From Carnegiea gigantea (Eukaryota > Streptophyta > Magnoliopsida > Caryophyllales > Cactaceae), in contig JAKOGI010000568.1 in the NCBI GenBank assembly GCA_029747015.1, positions 187,501 through 251,500 on the forward strand: 64,000 bases of DNA, in the 5' to 3' direction. The translations under genes were made by a program, and so were the position numbers. The first letter of the stretch is position 1. The number at the start of each line of letters is the position of its first letter. The notes beneath the pieces are model-generated. The model was given only the letters and a program-made list of their open reading frames with translations, had not been told where the DNA came from and ran no database searches. Below, piece by piece: positions 33,850 through 44,651 of this stretch.

Positions 33850-34369
33850 AAAATTAGTGGCATTACCAATTATTATCAGTGTTTTTGATGGATCCTAAAC
33901 CCTTGTCTGTGTCTCTAGTTAAGTAGTAATATCCCGTGGATTCAAACCTGAATTAGTAGCATGAATGTTCATGTAGCATCTCGTAAGCATTCGCACACAA
34001 TCGCAGACAAATATCATGATCCAATCAACCATTTAATCATCACTCTATTACATTTGAATTTAAATTGCCAACCACTCATGAACTATCTCAAGGGTATTAG
34101 ATATCTTAGCATAGATGTAGCTAGTTGATTACTAATCATTTTTTCTAAGTCTCCCTTTGATTCATGTAAAATTTTACGTAGATGATGTGTTTTCTATTTC
34201 TCTGTACAAGCTAAGCGATATAGTTTTCAAACATCGAGAAACCTGAACAAATACATGAAGCATAACCCACGTAGACAATTACATACATCATTAGGATATT
34301 CTAAATCTACTTAATATCATTCTACCATAGTTTCTACTTAACTTAAGAACATCCTACTTATATTTAAAA
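33850..34369. other. Intergenic sequence, nothing recognised
   Basis: AT-rich sequence with no open frame of note and no match to the element families in this window. Confidence 0.5.
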
Positions 34370-34990
34370 AAAAAGGTATGTTCCTGTCTTTCCAGCACTA
34401 ATAAATGATTACAATAACGCTCATATATAGCTTGTTTTCTGCTATTTACTGCCTTTGTATGCCGAAACAAATTCATGCCAATTCCTTCAATTACTGTCAG
34501 GTATTATAATCTTTAAAACTTCCTATATTCTGTGGCAAAGGACATAACTACATATTCACAACTAAAAAAATAGATGATGTTGTCTCTTTCTCTTCCTCTT
34601 CAATGCAGAGGGCACAAGTATTCTCGCAATCTATTCTAAATTTTAGGATTTTGCCATTAGTTAAAAGCATCTAGTGCGTCAACATCCATGTATTGTAAGC
34701 ACACCTTGGGATCCCTATTTTATGCCAAACTAACTTTTGCCAGTATATTTTCTGAGTCTTGTTTCCGAACCTTTCATACCCTGAACTTGCACTGTAATTA
34801 CCATCAACAGAATTGAAATCATTTACTAGGGTCTTTACCAAATCCAGCCCTTATCGTATCCACGGTTTTCAATAATATGCTCCAATGCCAGGTACTTTTT
34901 GTTGGAGGATGACATTGCCACATGGATTCATGCTTCGAGTAGTAATCAGTAATGGTGAATCCATTTGATCTAAAAACTACTAGTCTCAAC
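34370..34990 (-). mobile_element. LINE fragment, zinc-binding C-terminal region
   Basis: On the minus strand KLVWHKIGIPRCAYNTWMLT and KFRIDCENTCALC (near 34740-34620) resemble the Cys-rich domain that ends plant LINE ORF2 proteins (zf-RVT type). Stops surround it. It is a different part of a LINE from the fragment at 29231-30890, and its orientation and order exclude a single contiguous copy. Confidence 0.65.
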
Positions 34991-35086
34991 AGCTACACAC
35001 CATATCAGTTTGGTAACAATATCAACGTTTTATAAAGCAGTCTCCTTAACACTTGTTCCTTGCCCCCCTCAACTTTAGGTTAACAT

Positions 35087-35385
35087 CACTACAAAAAATG
35101 TTGCTTCCCTCCACATTTAATTTTGCTAATAACCACACTTATAAGTGTGGAAATAGCAGTTGCCCACACTTAGGCTAAATGTGACGAAGTTAAGTGTGTG
35201 GAAGTATTCTCCACACTTAATGAAAATGCGGATAGAGCTATATTTCTCACACTTACAAATGCGGAGTAAGTATTAATTACCCACAATTTATGTGTGGCCA
35301 TTTGACGCTATGCCCACTCTAGAAGATGCGAAAAGTCATAATTTTCCCCACACTTAAAAGTGTTACCAGTGTCGTTTTAGTTTTT
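35087..35385 (+). mobile_element. CACTA transposon terminus with subterminal repeats
   Basis: CACTACAAAAAA (35087-35098) is the classic CACTA/En-Spm end. Subterminal copies of CCACACTTA and its inverse AAGTGTGG occur about ten times in the next 270 bases, in both orientations, as expected for transposase-binding sites. The preceding CAT could be the 3-bp target copy. I could not find the opposite inverted terminus up to 38440, so the element is truncated or its other end is too decayed to see. Confidence 0.75.
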
Positions 35386-35394
35386 TAAAAAATA

Positions 35395-35493
35395 ATGCTG
35401 GTAATTAATATAAAACTTATTAAGTTAAAAATAGAACAATTGTATACAATTGTTCTTTTTTTAATTAACAAATTTTATACTAATTACCAGCAT
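35395..35493. repeat. 99-bp fold-back (near-perfect inverted repeat)
   Basis: The left arm ATGCTGGTAATTAATATAAA and its right-arm complement run for about 49 bases each, with about four mismatches and one gap. They meet at ACAATTGTATACAATTGT. It lies inside the presumed CACTA element. It may be a tiny MITE or a hairpin capable of making small RNA. Confidence 0.8.
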
Positions 35494-36026
35494 GCATCAC
35501 CCTACATAAATGAATAAAATTAACAACCCAACAAATTAAAATAGATCAAACATCAATTAAATAAACTACATCAGTGCCTGAAAAAAATTAATTGTAGATA
35601 TAACAAGAAAGACTAAGGTAATCAAAACTAAATATTCTTGCATTGTTTTGAATCCATCCTGCTAATTTTTTTGTTGTAGGTAGCTGAATGAACATTTTAT
35701 TGCTCTATATACTACCTAAAACTATACTTTGAAAACATGGCTAACATCCAAGAAAATATAAAAAAATCTTCATCTTCGTGTTCTTCACTGAGAGATGTTA
35801 ACTCCAGAAATGCAACCTGTTAGACAATTGAAACACACAAAAAAATGAATTATTAAAAAAGATAACCAAAGAGATTAACTAGGGTGCAAACTCGGCAGAA
35901 TCAAGTTTAAAGATGCACAACAGAGCTCAACCAACTATAGAACCACAACAGAGTTGAGCCAAGAATAGAATAGCAATCGAGTTCAATCAATAATAGAACC
36001 GTTATTACAATAGATACAGTGATTAC
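35494..36026. other. Interval between fold-back and RRM gene fragment
   Basis: Mostly non-coding. On the minus strand TAACAG (acceptor-like) at about 35820 is followed by an acidic frame (VAFLELTSLSEEHEDEDF) with no recognised family. Confidence 0.3.
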
Positions 36027-36765
36027 CATAACAAACTCCATAAAAGCAATCCGAGTAGAATGGCGATAGTCCCTAAGTAACCTCAGATGATGAACCTGAA
36101 AGCAACATTCTATTCAAGATATGTTTAAACTTTCCGAAAGCATGATTGAGATTAGGTCATAGCACACACCTCTCCACAAAATGATTCAAAGAACAATTTC
36201 ATCCTATTAACTGGATACAGTAATACTTAGGCTTTCCAAATTTCAATTGTAGCAATCAAACAGAGAACTAAGCTACACGTAATAACTAACCCACCTTTGG
36301 TAGGAAAGTAGGATTAACAGGAGCAATAGCGGTCTTAGAGGGAAGCACTTTGACAGGGTAATATCCAAGCATTATGCCCAACAGGTTTAAACCATTCTTA
36401 GCAGCCTCTGCCAAGATGTGAGAGAGCCAAGTGTAAGATATCAGCATAGTGATCATAACACCAGACACAAGTTCCAATTGATTAGCAGTATGTCATTTGA
36501 GGGAGCTTCTTTCTTTTCTTTTTTTTTTTTGTTTTCAGGGGGGGTTGTTAGGTTTACCTTCATCAGCAAACTCAATGAAACCAAAGCGTAGAATGGAATT
36601 CGGATCACCACAAACGTGACAATCAACAACCTACAACCCCAATAATCAAAGCATTTCAGTAATACACACTCCTGAAATAGTTAAACATAAGCTCAACAAA
36701 AGAAACCACTAAACCATACGCTGCATTACCTATCCGTAATTGATGAAAAGAGCAGCAAGTTTCAC
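36027..36765 (-). pseudogene. CID/CIP-type RRM protein gene fragment (PABC-interacting protein family)
   Basis: Five exon pieces on the minus strand match the plant CID8-13 group, cytoplasmic RNA-binding proteins with two RRMs that contact poly(A)-binding protein. Pieces: 36765-36730 (VKLAALFINYG, then TAG), 36630-36558 (VVDCHVCGDPNSILRFGFIE), 36407-36295 (LGYYPVKVLPSKTAIAPVNP), 36203-36170 (KLFFESFCGE) and 36095-36027 (VHHLRLLRDYRHSTRIAFME). Each has GT/AG borders, so introns were kept and this is not a retrocopy. A nonsense codon ends the first piece. The exon that should lie between the third and fourth pieces is absent, the fourth seems to have lost two bases, and both the PAM2-containing N-terminus and the C-terminal exon were not found. 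Confidence 0.85.
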
Positions 36766-38160
36766 CTAAAACTGACCATTTCTCTAGAGTCTGGTAGTAG
36801 ATCATTACAATTAGAATAGCAGTGACTCTCAGACTATATTCCATGGCAAGCTTTAAATTTATAGTAGGGCGATTACTCTGGACCAAGGGCTATGAAACAA
36901 GCCTAGTGAGTGAGACAAATACTATCAAATGGCCTGCATAGTCTACCATATTTGTCAAGCAATTGGGAATGGAAAATTCTAGCAATATTTTTGAGAAGAG
37001 CCAGACACCATTCTTATTAGCCCCTTGCCTCAAACACAACTGACAAATAATCAACATTATAGAGGCTTCCTACTCACCACAAAAAAAGGAAAAAAGCCAT
37101 TATAGCTTCATACAAGTACCGGTTATCTTAAGTCTTAACCGACCCACATTACATGGCTGCTTTACTGTGATCTTCAATGATACCCTAGAGAAAATCTCTA
37201 CAATTTTCTGTTACTTTCTTCAACATAGACTTAGGGAGAAGGAATATTTGACTTCATTAATAAGTTGTATTCAACAAAATAGAGTTGATTAGTTGAAGCT
37301 TACCAGCATATAACAATTTCTTTGCTGGCCATGATTTCAACATTGTAGTCATATTATGTATAAGAAACTAACAATCATGCTACATATTTGCTTACGCTCA
37401 ATTGCAATCTCTAAATATCTAGAAGGTGGACATCATTTCTAAAACAAAATGATCTGTAAAAGTTGCTCTTCAATTTTAGTTCTAACCTAAGCATTAACCA
37501 GCTGTGACTTATCAAGATTAGCCTCCAAGGTAGATCTTGTTGAAAAGTACTTAAATACAGACATAAAGCATTTGACACTTTCAACATTAACTCCACTAAA
37601 CAGAGAAAATAATCAACAAAACTTGGATTGCATAATTTTAAAACAGAATAATTGGGATAAAACTTAAACTCAGTTTGGGGTGTTGCAACTCTTGAAGATA
37701 TTACAAGATACTCCATAACTAATGCAACAAGAATTCGAGGCACACTAGGCCCTCTTATCTAGGACCCCTTTTACTCCCAAGGTGGCAATAATTTTCACCA
37801 TTTGCCTTGACAAAGAATCTAACAGTGGACATAGACACATAATTGCTTGAATAAAAGCAACTAGTGTTGTAGCAAAAGGGTTGAATGTAGTACTGGATAA
37901 TTCAACAAATTATAATAGAGCCAGTTTCCTTAAAACTTATTTGTTGCACCACAAATAATCTTAGGGATAAGATGCTGAAGAACAAGGCTAATGTTCATGG
38001 TTCTCTCAATGTTCAATTAATGGGGTACTGCAGTCACTCACATGAATTGTGTATGTTTTCTTATGCATAGCCTTCCTTCTTATATACATGCCTCATAACA
38101 TGAAAAGGTATCAGTTATGGAAGGTATATGATGAAAAGACACACCTTTTGGTTGAGGAGG
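36766..38160. other. Interval right of the RRM fragment, no firm feature
   Basis: A minus-strand frame at 37411-37743 and a different-frame word (EANLDKSQLVNA, about 37530) may be another captured exon, but I cannot assign a family. No CACTA end, LTR or TIR pair was seen. Confidence 0.3.
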
Positions 38161-38439
38161 CATCAGTCCGGATGAAATACTAGAAATAACCATTCCCTAC
38201 GAACCACGGAGGGGACCACGGGGCTGACCATAGTTCCCACTATCAAATTTTCCTGCCACCAAGCCCAAAACCACAACCGTGGAGGCTACGAGGGTCCATG
38301 GTGCCTACCACAATTTACCTGTGGTGGTGCTTGGCTTGGAAAGTTCTCCACAATCCCCTCCATTTTCAAGCTATACAAGTCCCCGCCATTCCTAGAAAGA
38401 AGAGAGATACATAGTAATATCCGAGTAAACCCAGAGATT
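38161..38439 (+). mobile_element. Non-coding region upstream of an Athila-like RT
   Basis: It contains ACCACGGAGGGGACCACGGG and similar CCACGG/GTGGT words of the kind seen at 46960-46980. It directly precedes the RT fragment and is probably part of that element or an adjoining LTR. Confidence 0.35.
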
Positions 38440-38964
38440 CATGTATAATGAAAGCATCTTACGATTTGAACTTTCACTTAGTGAACATAATTTAATTAAT
38501 CTGAATATAACAATGGACAACTCCTTGAACTGCACATCCTTTTTGATTAATTGGATACATTTCACACACAAATCTCAAATTACACTTAACATGAAAGAAG
38601 TTGGCCAGAAAAAGGTAGTAAAGCTTTTAGATGTAGGCATTATCTACCCCATTTCTAATAGTCAATGGGTCAGCCTAAGTTAATTAGTCCCTAAGAAATC
38701 TGGCGTAACTGTGGTCCCTAAAAAATAATGATGGCTCACCACTAACTAATATTCTTACTAAAGATGCTCCTTTTGTGTTTGATGAGTCATGTGTTAAAAC
38801 TTTTGAAAAGCTTCGATCTTTGCTGGTGTCAGCCCCTATTGTGCAGCCCCCTGATTTTACTCTTCCATTTGAAATTACATGCGATACATCTGATTTTATT
38901 AATGGGGTTGTTTTAGGTCAAACGGTGAATAGAATACCTCATGTCATATACTATGCTAGTAGAA
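38440..38964 (+). pseudogene. Athila-like RT start and RNase H, left part (host of the nested element)
   Basis: Plus-strand pieces read MKEVGQKKVVKLLDVGIIYP and SNSQWVSLS (RT entry region), then after a large internal deletion FEKLRSLLVSAPIVQPPDFT and FEITCDTSDFINGVVLGQTV (RNase H start). The central RT with its catalytic box is missing. At 38964 a 14.4-kb minus-strand element is inserted. The frame resumes after the target duplication at 53383. Confidence 0.8.
38960..38964. repeat. Target-site duplication, left copy
   Basis: TAGAA here pairs with TAAAA at 53378-53382. Dropping one copy together with the inserted element keeps the RNase H frame open across the site. Confidence 0.7.
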
Positions 38965-40157
38965 TATTGGTAGTATTTTCCTGTGGTGATTAAGAGTTAT
39001 GAGTCGTCCTGAATGGTGATTAACTTAAGATCGACTTAACTGTATGAGCGATTTCAGTTTTCAACAAATTAATCAAACGTAGCATACAAACCTAATAAGC
39101 TCTTCTAACATGACTTTCCAAAGCAAATAAACACTACGCTAATCTAGCTAATGATCACTACCATCTTAAAAACACGTAGCACAGAGAAAATAGGGATCGA
39201 GCTCGACATGGCCCTTGGCTTAACTTGGTCAATCAACATAACCAACAATCCTCAAAGATCACCCAAAAAAAATATAATTTCTAGATTAAACTATACCTAA
39301 TCCTAAAAAGTGCAATAAAAAGTTAAGGGAGAGAAGTTTACCAATGAGTTCACAACATTTTGTGATTATGCTTAAGCGCTACATCATCATTAAGCCTTGT
39401 ATGATCTTTTTACATATGAAACCTTAAGCTTACACTATTTCAAGCTATCCTAGTAGTGTGGATGAGTAAATATAGAAAACAGAAAAATCAACTAAAGAGA
39501 TGATTGACTTTTGAGAGATAGATTTAGGCTTCAAATCTATTAAGACAAAAACCAAAAGCTTCCTACAACCCCCAACACATCAAGCCCATGTTTGGGATAG
39601 GTTAATGTTACTCAAAAGTGAAGGCTTTGAAGAAATTTAAGAAAGAGAAAATACGATTAAGCAATAATAAAGAGAGAGAATAAGAAACATGCCATGAAAT
39701 TATCAAAAGCTTCAACTTTTTAGCTTTTCATTAATGGAGGAGAGAGAAAATTTCACAAGGCTAAAGCTAGAGTGAGAAAGCTACTAAAAATGAAGATGAC
39801 CTAAAAAAAGTCAAAGATTGCCTTTTACCCTTACATCATCAAGTACTTAAAACAAAACAAAATTAAGGGTTTGGCACGGTCGTGCCCCTTGGCACGGGCA
39901 CCTGTGTCAAATCTTTGTCCGTGATTTTCCAATTTCTACTTATGGCACGCCCTGCTGACCTTGTGGCATACCCTCTGGATCTTGTGGCATGCTCCGGGAT
40001 TTTTCTTTCCAAATGCATTGGGCTTAGCTTCCAATTGGTCTCCTCTCTTATTTACCTTACAAAACACAAAACCTATTTAATTAACTAATTTAAAGATTAT
40101 TTGTGAGCTAAAATCCAATAATGAGGTTCAAAACTTTGCTTGATTAAGAACAGAACA
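38965..40157 (-). mobile_element. 3' LTR of the nested Athila-type element
   Basis: About 1.19 kb; on the minus strand it starts TGTTCTG at 40157, right after CTGTGGGGGCA. It pairs with 51556-53377 along its length (shared AAGATCGACTTAAC, CATGGCCCTT, GAGAAGTTTACCAA words). Near 39873-39910 it contains short inverted repeats (GGCACG-GT-CGTGCC). Confidence 0.9.
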
Positions 40158-40175
40158 AATGCCCCCACAGTTAGA

Positions 40176-40197
40176 TTTTTCTCGTCCTCGAGTAAAA
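40176..40197 (-). other. Outer stem-AGGA-stem motif
   Basis: On the minus strand TTTTACTCG-AGGA-CGAGAAAAA is followed by CTGTGGGGGCA and the LTR start. Confidence 0.75.
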
Positions 40198-40230
40198 CCT
40201 GAGGAAATCATCTTTTTGTATGTGATACGG

Positions 40231-40249
40231 TTACATTTAGCATATGCAA
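40231..40249 (-). other. TTGCAT...ATGTAA palindrome
   Basis: TTGCATATGCTAAATGTAA on the minus strand has one change from the other copies and the same flanking block (GGGCTTG before). Confidence 0.65.
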
Positions 40250-42613
40250 CAAGCCCTTTAAATCCATTGGTCCCCCAAGTGGACAAGTGTGGTCTGGTGA
40301 GGGTTTAAGGAAGACAAACCCACAAGCCTTTGAAAAAGAAAAAGGAAAAGAGAGGGTGAAAAGAAGGAAAAATCTTTTTATGTTTTTCACAAATCTTTGT
40401 AAAGCACCATCAATGATTCATGCATTTCCTAAGTCAACAATTCACTCTAATCACCAAGATTCACACAACACACGCATAGGGTGCATAATCAGGCTGTCGG
40501 TCCTTGTAAATGACAATCATTTTTTTATTCCAAACTTTTTTCAATGAGTAATAGGCGATGGTTACTCACTTTAGGGCATGTTAGACTCTTCTCTCAAGTG
40601 TTTAGGGTAATAACATGGGTGCACTCATGCTCAACACCAACAATGTACTCTACCATAGGTTTGATCTAGCGCTCATTTTCCACCACGTATTTGCACGTGC
40701 ATTTTGACAATCAAGAGGATTTTTCAAAGATTGTAATAGGGCTAGGCTCAAGGTTGAGGGTGGGGGCACAATTTGGGAATGAGGAGCTAACAGGCCGCTC
40801 CAAGCGTTATCACAATGATCTCTATGAAATGTAACTCACCCCCAAACAATCGCACCCCAACTAGCAATTTGCATTGATGACTTGAATACTCTAATGTTTC
40901 TCTTTTTTTTTTTCAAAACAAAGTTTCTCATTTCTTGGTTTTATTGTATTCTATTCTCTTTTTCTTCTTGTTTTCTCTTTTTTTCCTTTTTTTATTTTTT
41001 CTTTTTTCAAACAAATGACTGCTTGGCAAGAAAGATTCTAACTATTTGCAAAGTATCAAGTCAATTCCCATATTCCTCTCTTTCTTTTTATAAGCCATAC
41101 CAAATATACATTCCCTCACATTATTCCCAAACCCCATCATTATAGTGATACTCATTAGCCTTGGCTTAGGTAGAAGTAGTGTTTGAGGCCAAAGGCTAAT
41201 CATGCAGGTCACACAAAAACATCGACGGAAAAGGCTCAAAAGGGGAACAAGGGATACAAATTATGTACCATAGGAGGCTTTTTGCCTAATGTGGCTCCAA
41301 TTATGAGCAAAGAATGCCTCTTCCCTTTCATCAATAATGCAAATGCGATATGTGGTTTAGAGAGTTAGCGCAAATTTTATAGAATGACAAATGTGGGTGA
41401 GCCCCTTATGAAATGAACAAGATGGCCGCAAGTGAAGAAGCAATCGCATAAGGCTTAAAACCCTCACATGTTCACCTACCATGCCTACTCTTACCTATTT
41501 GGTCAAACCAAACATGAATTATCAAAAATTTAGACTTTCTCTCCATCCCATGCATCCTAATTATGTGTTATTCGAGTCCTAAGCAATCATAGGTCATTGC
41601 CAACAAAAGTCTCACATTTTCACCAAAACTATCTATTTACAAGAAAAATGGAAAATCTATTTGAATTTTTGGAATATTTTCTCTCTTTTTTTTGCTTTTT
41701 CAAAAAAATGATGGAAGAGCTTCCCTACCCCTACATTTAACATGCACAATGTCCTCATTGTAGGAACTAACGCGCTCTTACAAGGAAAGAAATGAAAAAG
41801 AAAAGAAAAGAAGGAATATCGACAAGGAGACGGAAGAAGACTACCTTGAGATGGGTTAAACGTGGAGAAGAAAAGAAGAAATAAGAAAATATTGACATGG
41901 TAAATATGGAATTATATATACAATATGCATGCATGACTACACTAAATCTAATATGGACATTGCCTATGCTCCTAAGAACGCATTACTCCAATAGTGAAAT
42001 CCACCACACATAAATCGCATCAATTACAACATTCACCTATCATTTCAATCAAATGGCCAACATAACCCAAACTGCTCCTCAAATGGCCATCAAAACCACA
42101 ACACACCGCAACAAGGAGTGACGGGTAGAGACAAATAATCAACATGTGACCACCCAGAGCAACTAAGATAACCCCTTAATACAAATAACAATATGTAATG
42201 AACCCCTCAAAACGCAATAAACAATAAAGAGTAAGGGAGGTATGGGGATATAACTCACAGTCACTGGGCCCCATCAGGCCCAGGTGGCGGCCAAAAGTGT
42301 GAAGGAAATGGTGTGATTGTCGATGAGCTCCCTTGATCGCCCGGGAAAGGGTGGGATCACTGCTCCAACTGGCGGATGACCTCTGATTGTTAACAAATAA
42401 GCTCATTTATCCGCCTCCTCTCCTCGTACTCTCTGTCTTCTCTCATAGCCTGCTCTCCTCTCGCCGGATACACCTAATCTCTCTCTCTTCTTGTCGCTCC
42501 ACATACCCCCTAAAATAAGTCACTTCCTCCACAATCGACTCCATACGCCCGGATACCCAATGAATGTCATGATGCATTTCGTTGTACCCCTCTCGAAGTC
42601 CGATTACCTTCAC
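40250..42613 (-). mobile_element. 3' non-coding tail of the nested Athila-type element
   Basis: This long stretch between env-like region and 3' LTR contains the inner palindrome at 41745. It has poly-T/poly-A rich tracts at 40880-41010 and 41660-41710. No frame in it is convincing. Confidence 0.65.
41745..41763 (-). other. Inner stem-AGGA-stem palindrome
   Basis: ACAATG-AGGA-CATTGT is perfect on the minus strand, followed by ATGTAGGGGTAG. Confidence 0.75.
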
Positions 42614-43928
42614 TTAGAGGTTAGGAAAAGATTGGAGGAAGCTTACATCAAAAGGCATTTTGGGTGTGGAGGAGGAGCCCCCCATCTCAAAATATGGGTG
42701 TTGGCTTTGTGGTTGCGGTTGAGGTTGAGGTGCGGGGTCATTCTCACCTTGGGGTCCGCTATGTTGTTGGGCCTCTTGCCCTTCTTCTTCACCTTCATTG
42801 TCATCATCTTCACTATCCTCTTCATCTCCCTCATTACCTTCAATACCCTCGCGTGGCATCTCCACCTCTCTCACTGTCACTCAATCACAGTTCAAATTCC
42901 GCTTGTTTGAAATGGTGGTTCGGGCCATATCTGGAAAGGTGAAAAGGACTTGTTTATGGCGGGATACTTGTTAATGCCGCCCTTTGCATCTATGATAGTT
43001 ATGTGGGCTAGCGTGGCGATATCCAAATTCCCACCCAAAAAGTGAGGCTCGAGGCTAGCCAATTTCCCTATGGCCCAAGGCTTGGGCAATCGCAGGGATC
43101 GTACCCCCAACACCTATTATATTTTCATGGGTAGTTTTAGCCACTTCTACTAATTGGCGAAAGATGAAAACCCCAATATCCACATGGGCCCCGGTCAAGG
43201 CATACCAAATCAAAAATAACTCTGCTTTTCTACGAACATTGTAGCTACCATTACGCCCAAAGTTAATGTTAGCCATTAAACACTATAAATAATGGATATG
43301 GACATTACAGATGTATATGGCTTTGGCCTACCTAGTGTCATACACACATTGCCACCCAAACTTGTATGTGTATGATTTTCTTTTAGAGCAGGTGATGGTC
43401 AACCCGACAGGGTTGGGACGCCATATACTCGGCACATCCCGAAAAGAATCCGAATACACTGGCAGGTGAAGCAACCTATTGAATTCTCTTAAACTCAACC
43501 TATGGTCCGAATTGAACATATGGAAGGAAATAAGGACCTTGTGACCTCCATGTGAACTGGCCTAATCGACGTTCAATGAATTCAAAATGCAATAATGAAC
43601 CGGTCATAAGACACACATTTCATCCCTACATATTCCATCCAATCCAAGTTACTCATTGATATCACAATATCATGTAACATGCTCAATTGCCTTAAAGAAT
43701 CCACATGCCAAAACTTTTCCTCATTTGTTTTCCTACTACTAAGAGTTTCATACTTAATCCTTTGATCATCATTCACAAAAATTAAACCTCTAGTACTATG
43801 AGGTAAAATCAATGGGTAAGCATCTTTATACCTTTCATACATGAGGGTGCTCGTGATGAAGATGCTTTGGATGACTTCTTGGGTAGGGAAGGTCCCTTAG
43901 ATGATTCACCAACCGATTTCTTGCCCAT
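42614..43928 (-). pseudogene. Athila env-like ORF (broken)
   Basis: The minus strand from an ATG at 43928 (MGKKSVGESSKGPSLP) holds frameshifted pieces: 43842-43582 (KFWHVDSLRQLSMLHDIVIS), 43519-43328 (LSLREFNRLLHLPVYSDSFR), 43276-43055 (NVRRKAELFLIWYALTGAHV) and an acidic, Gln/Pro-rich C-terminal part 42880-42614. This corresponds to the third ORF of Athila elements, called env-like from position; the visible pieces show no clear fusion peptide or membrane anchor. Its role is unproven, and this copy is inactive. Confidence 0.7.
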
Positions 43929-44651
43929 ATTGCTAGTGGAGTGAAGATTCAAGCCTTTGAAGTGCAAAAATGGAAGCAAAGAGCAAGCTTTCTTTCCATA
44001 TAACTTTCAACCTCAACAATGAAGGTTAGGGTTTTAGAGTGAGAAAGTGAGTGAGTTGGGGATGAAAGGAGGTGAATTTGAGAGAATTGGTGGTGGAAAT
44101 AAGGAGATTGAGGCTGAAAATGGTTTATTTTGTAACGAATTTGAAGGATTTGGGTGAGATTTGAGTGGGTAATGAGGGAGACAGTGAGGTTTAGAGAGAG
44201 TGTGTGTTGAGTAGAGAGAGAAAATGCAAAGGAAAAAGGTGGAGAAATGAAGAAGAAAGAAAATGGACGGTTTAGTGTAGAATTAAGGTGGCACGGTCGT
44301 GTCCCTTGGCACCGGGCACCCATGCCAAATCTCTGGTTGCCCATTTTTCAGCCTGTCCTAGGCACAGGAATGCCTCCTGGCACAGGGCACCCGTGCCAAA
44401 TCTCTGCCCACACCCTTCTTTTTTTTTTTTTTACTTTCCGTCGCTTCTAAATCTCTTTTTTCACTTAAATTTTCTCTCTTTATTTTTCCTTTTTTTTGGA
44501 ACTTTCTTTCGCTCCTTTCTTTCACTCATTTAATTCTTTTCTCTATTCTTTTTCCATCACCTTTTTTTTGACACTTTTTTCTTGGCATTTTCACTTTTTT
44601 TCTTTCAACAACCACACACTTATATACACTATGCACATTTGTACAATGACT
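43929..44651 (-). mobile_element. Non-coding spacer between integrase and env-like region
   Basis: It carries two tandem copies (44290-44326, 44361-44398) of the GGCAC...GTGCC inverted-repeat module that is also in the LTRs, and T-rich stretches. Minus-strand frames here are Ser/His/Leu-rich and not conserved. Confidence 0.6.

Noticed and set aside
37411..37743. 110-codon minus-strand frame as a gene
   Set aside because: Composition is ordinary for AT-rich intergenic DNA and no family fits; an exon-like word in another frame is mentioned only as a possibility.
42491..42942. Plus-strand frames of 92 and 139 codons
   Set aside because: Antisense shadows of the acidic, Gln/Pro-rich end of the env-like region on the minus strand.
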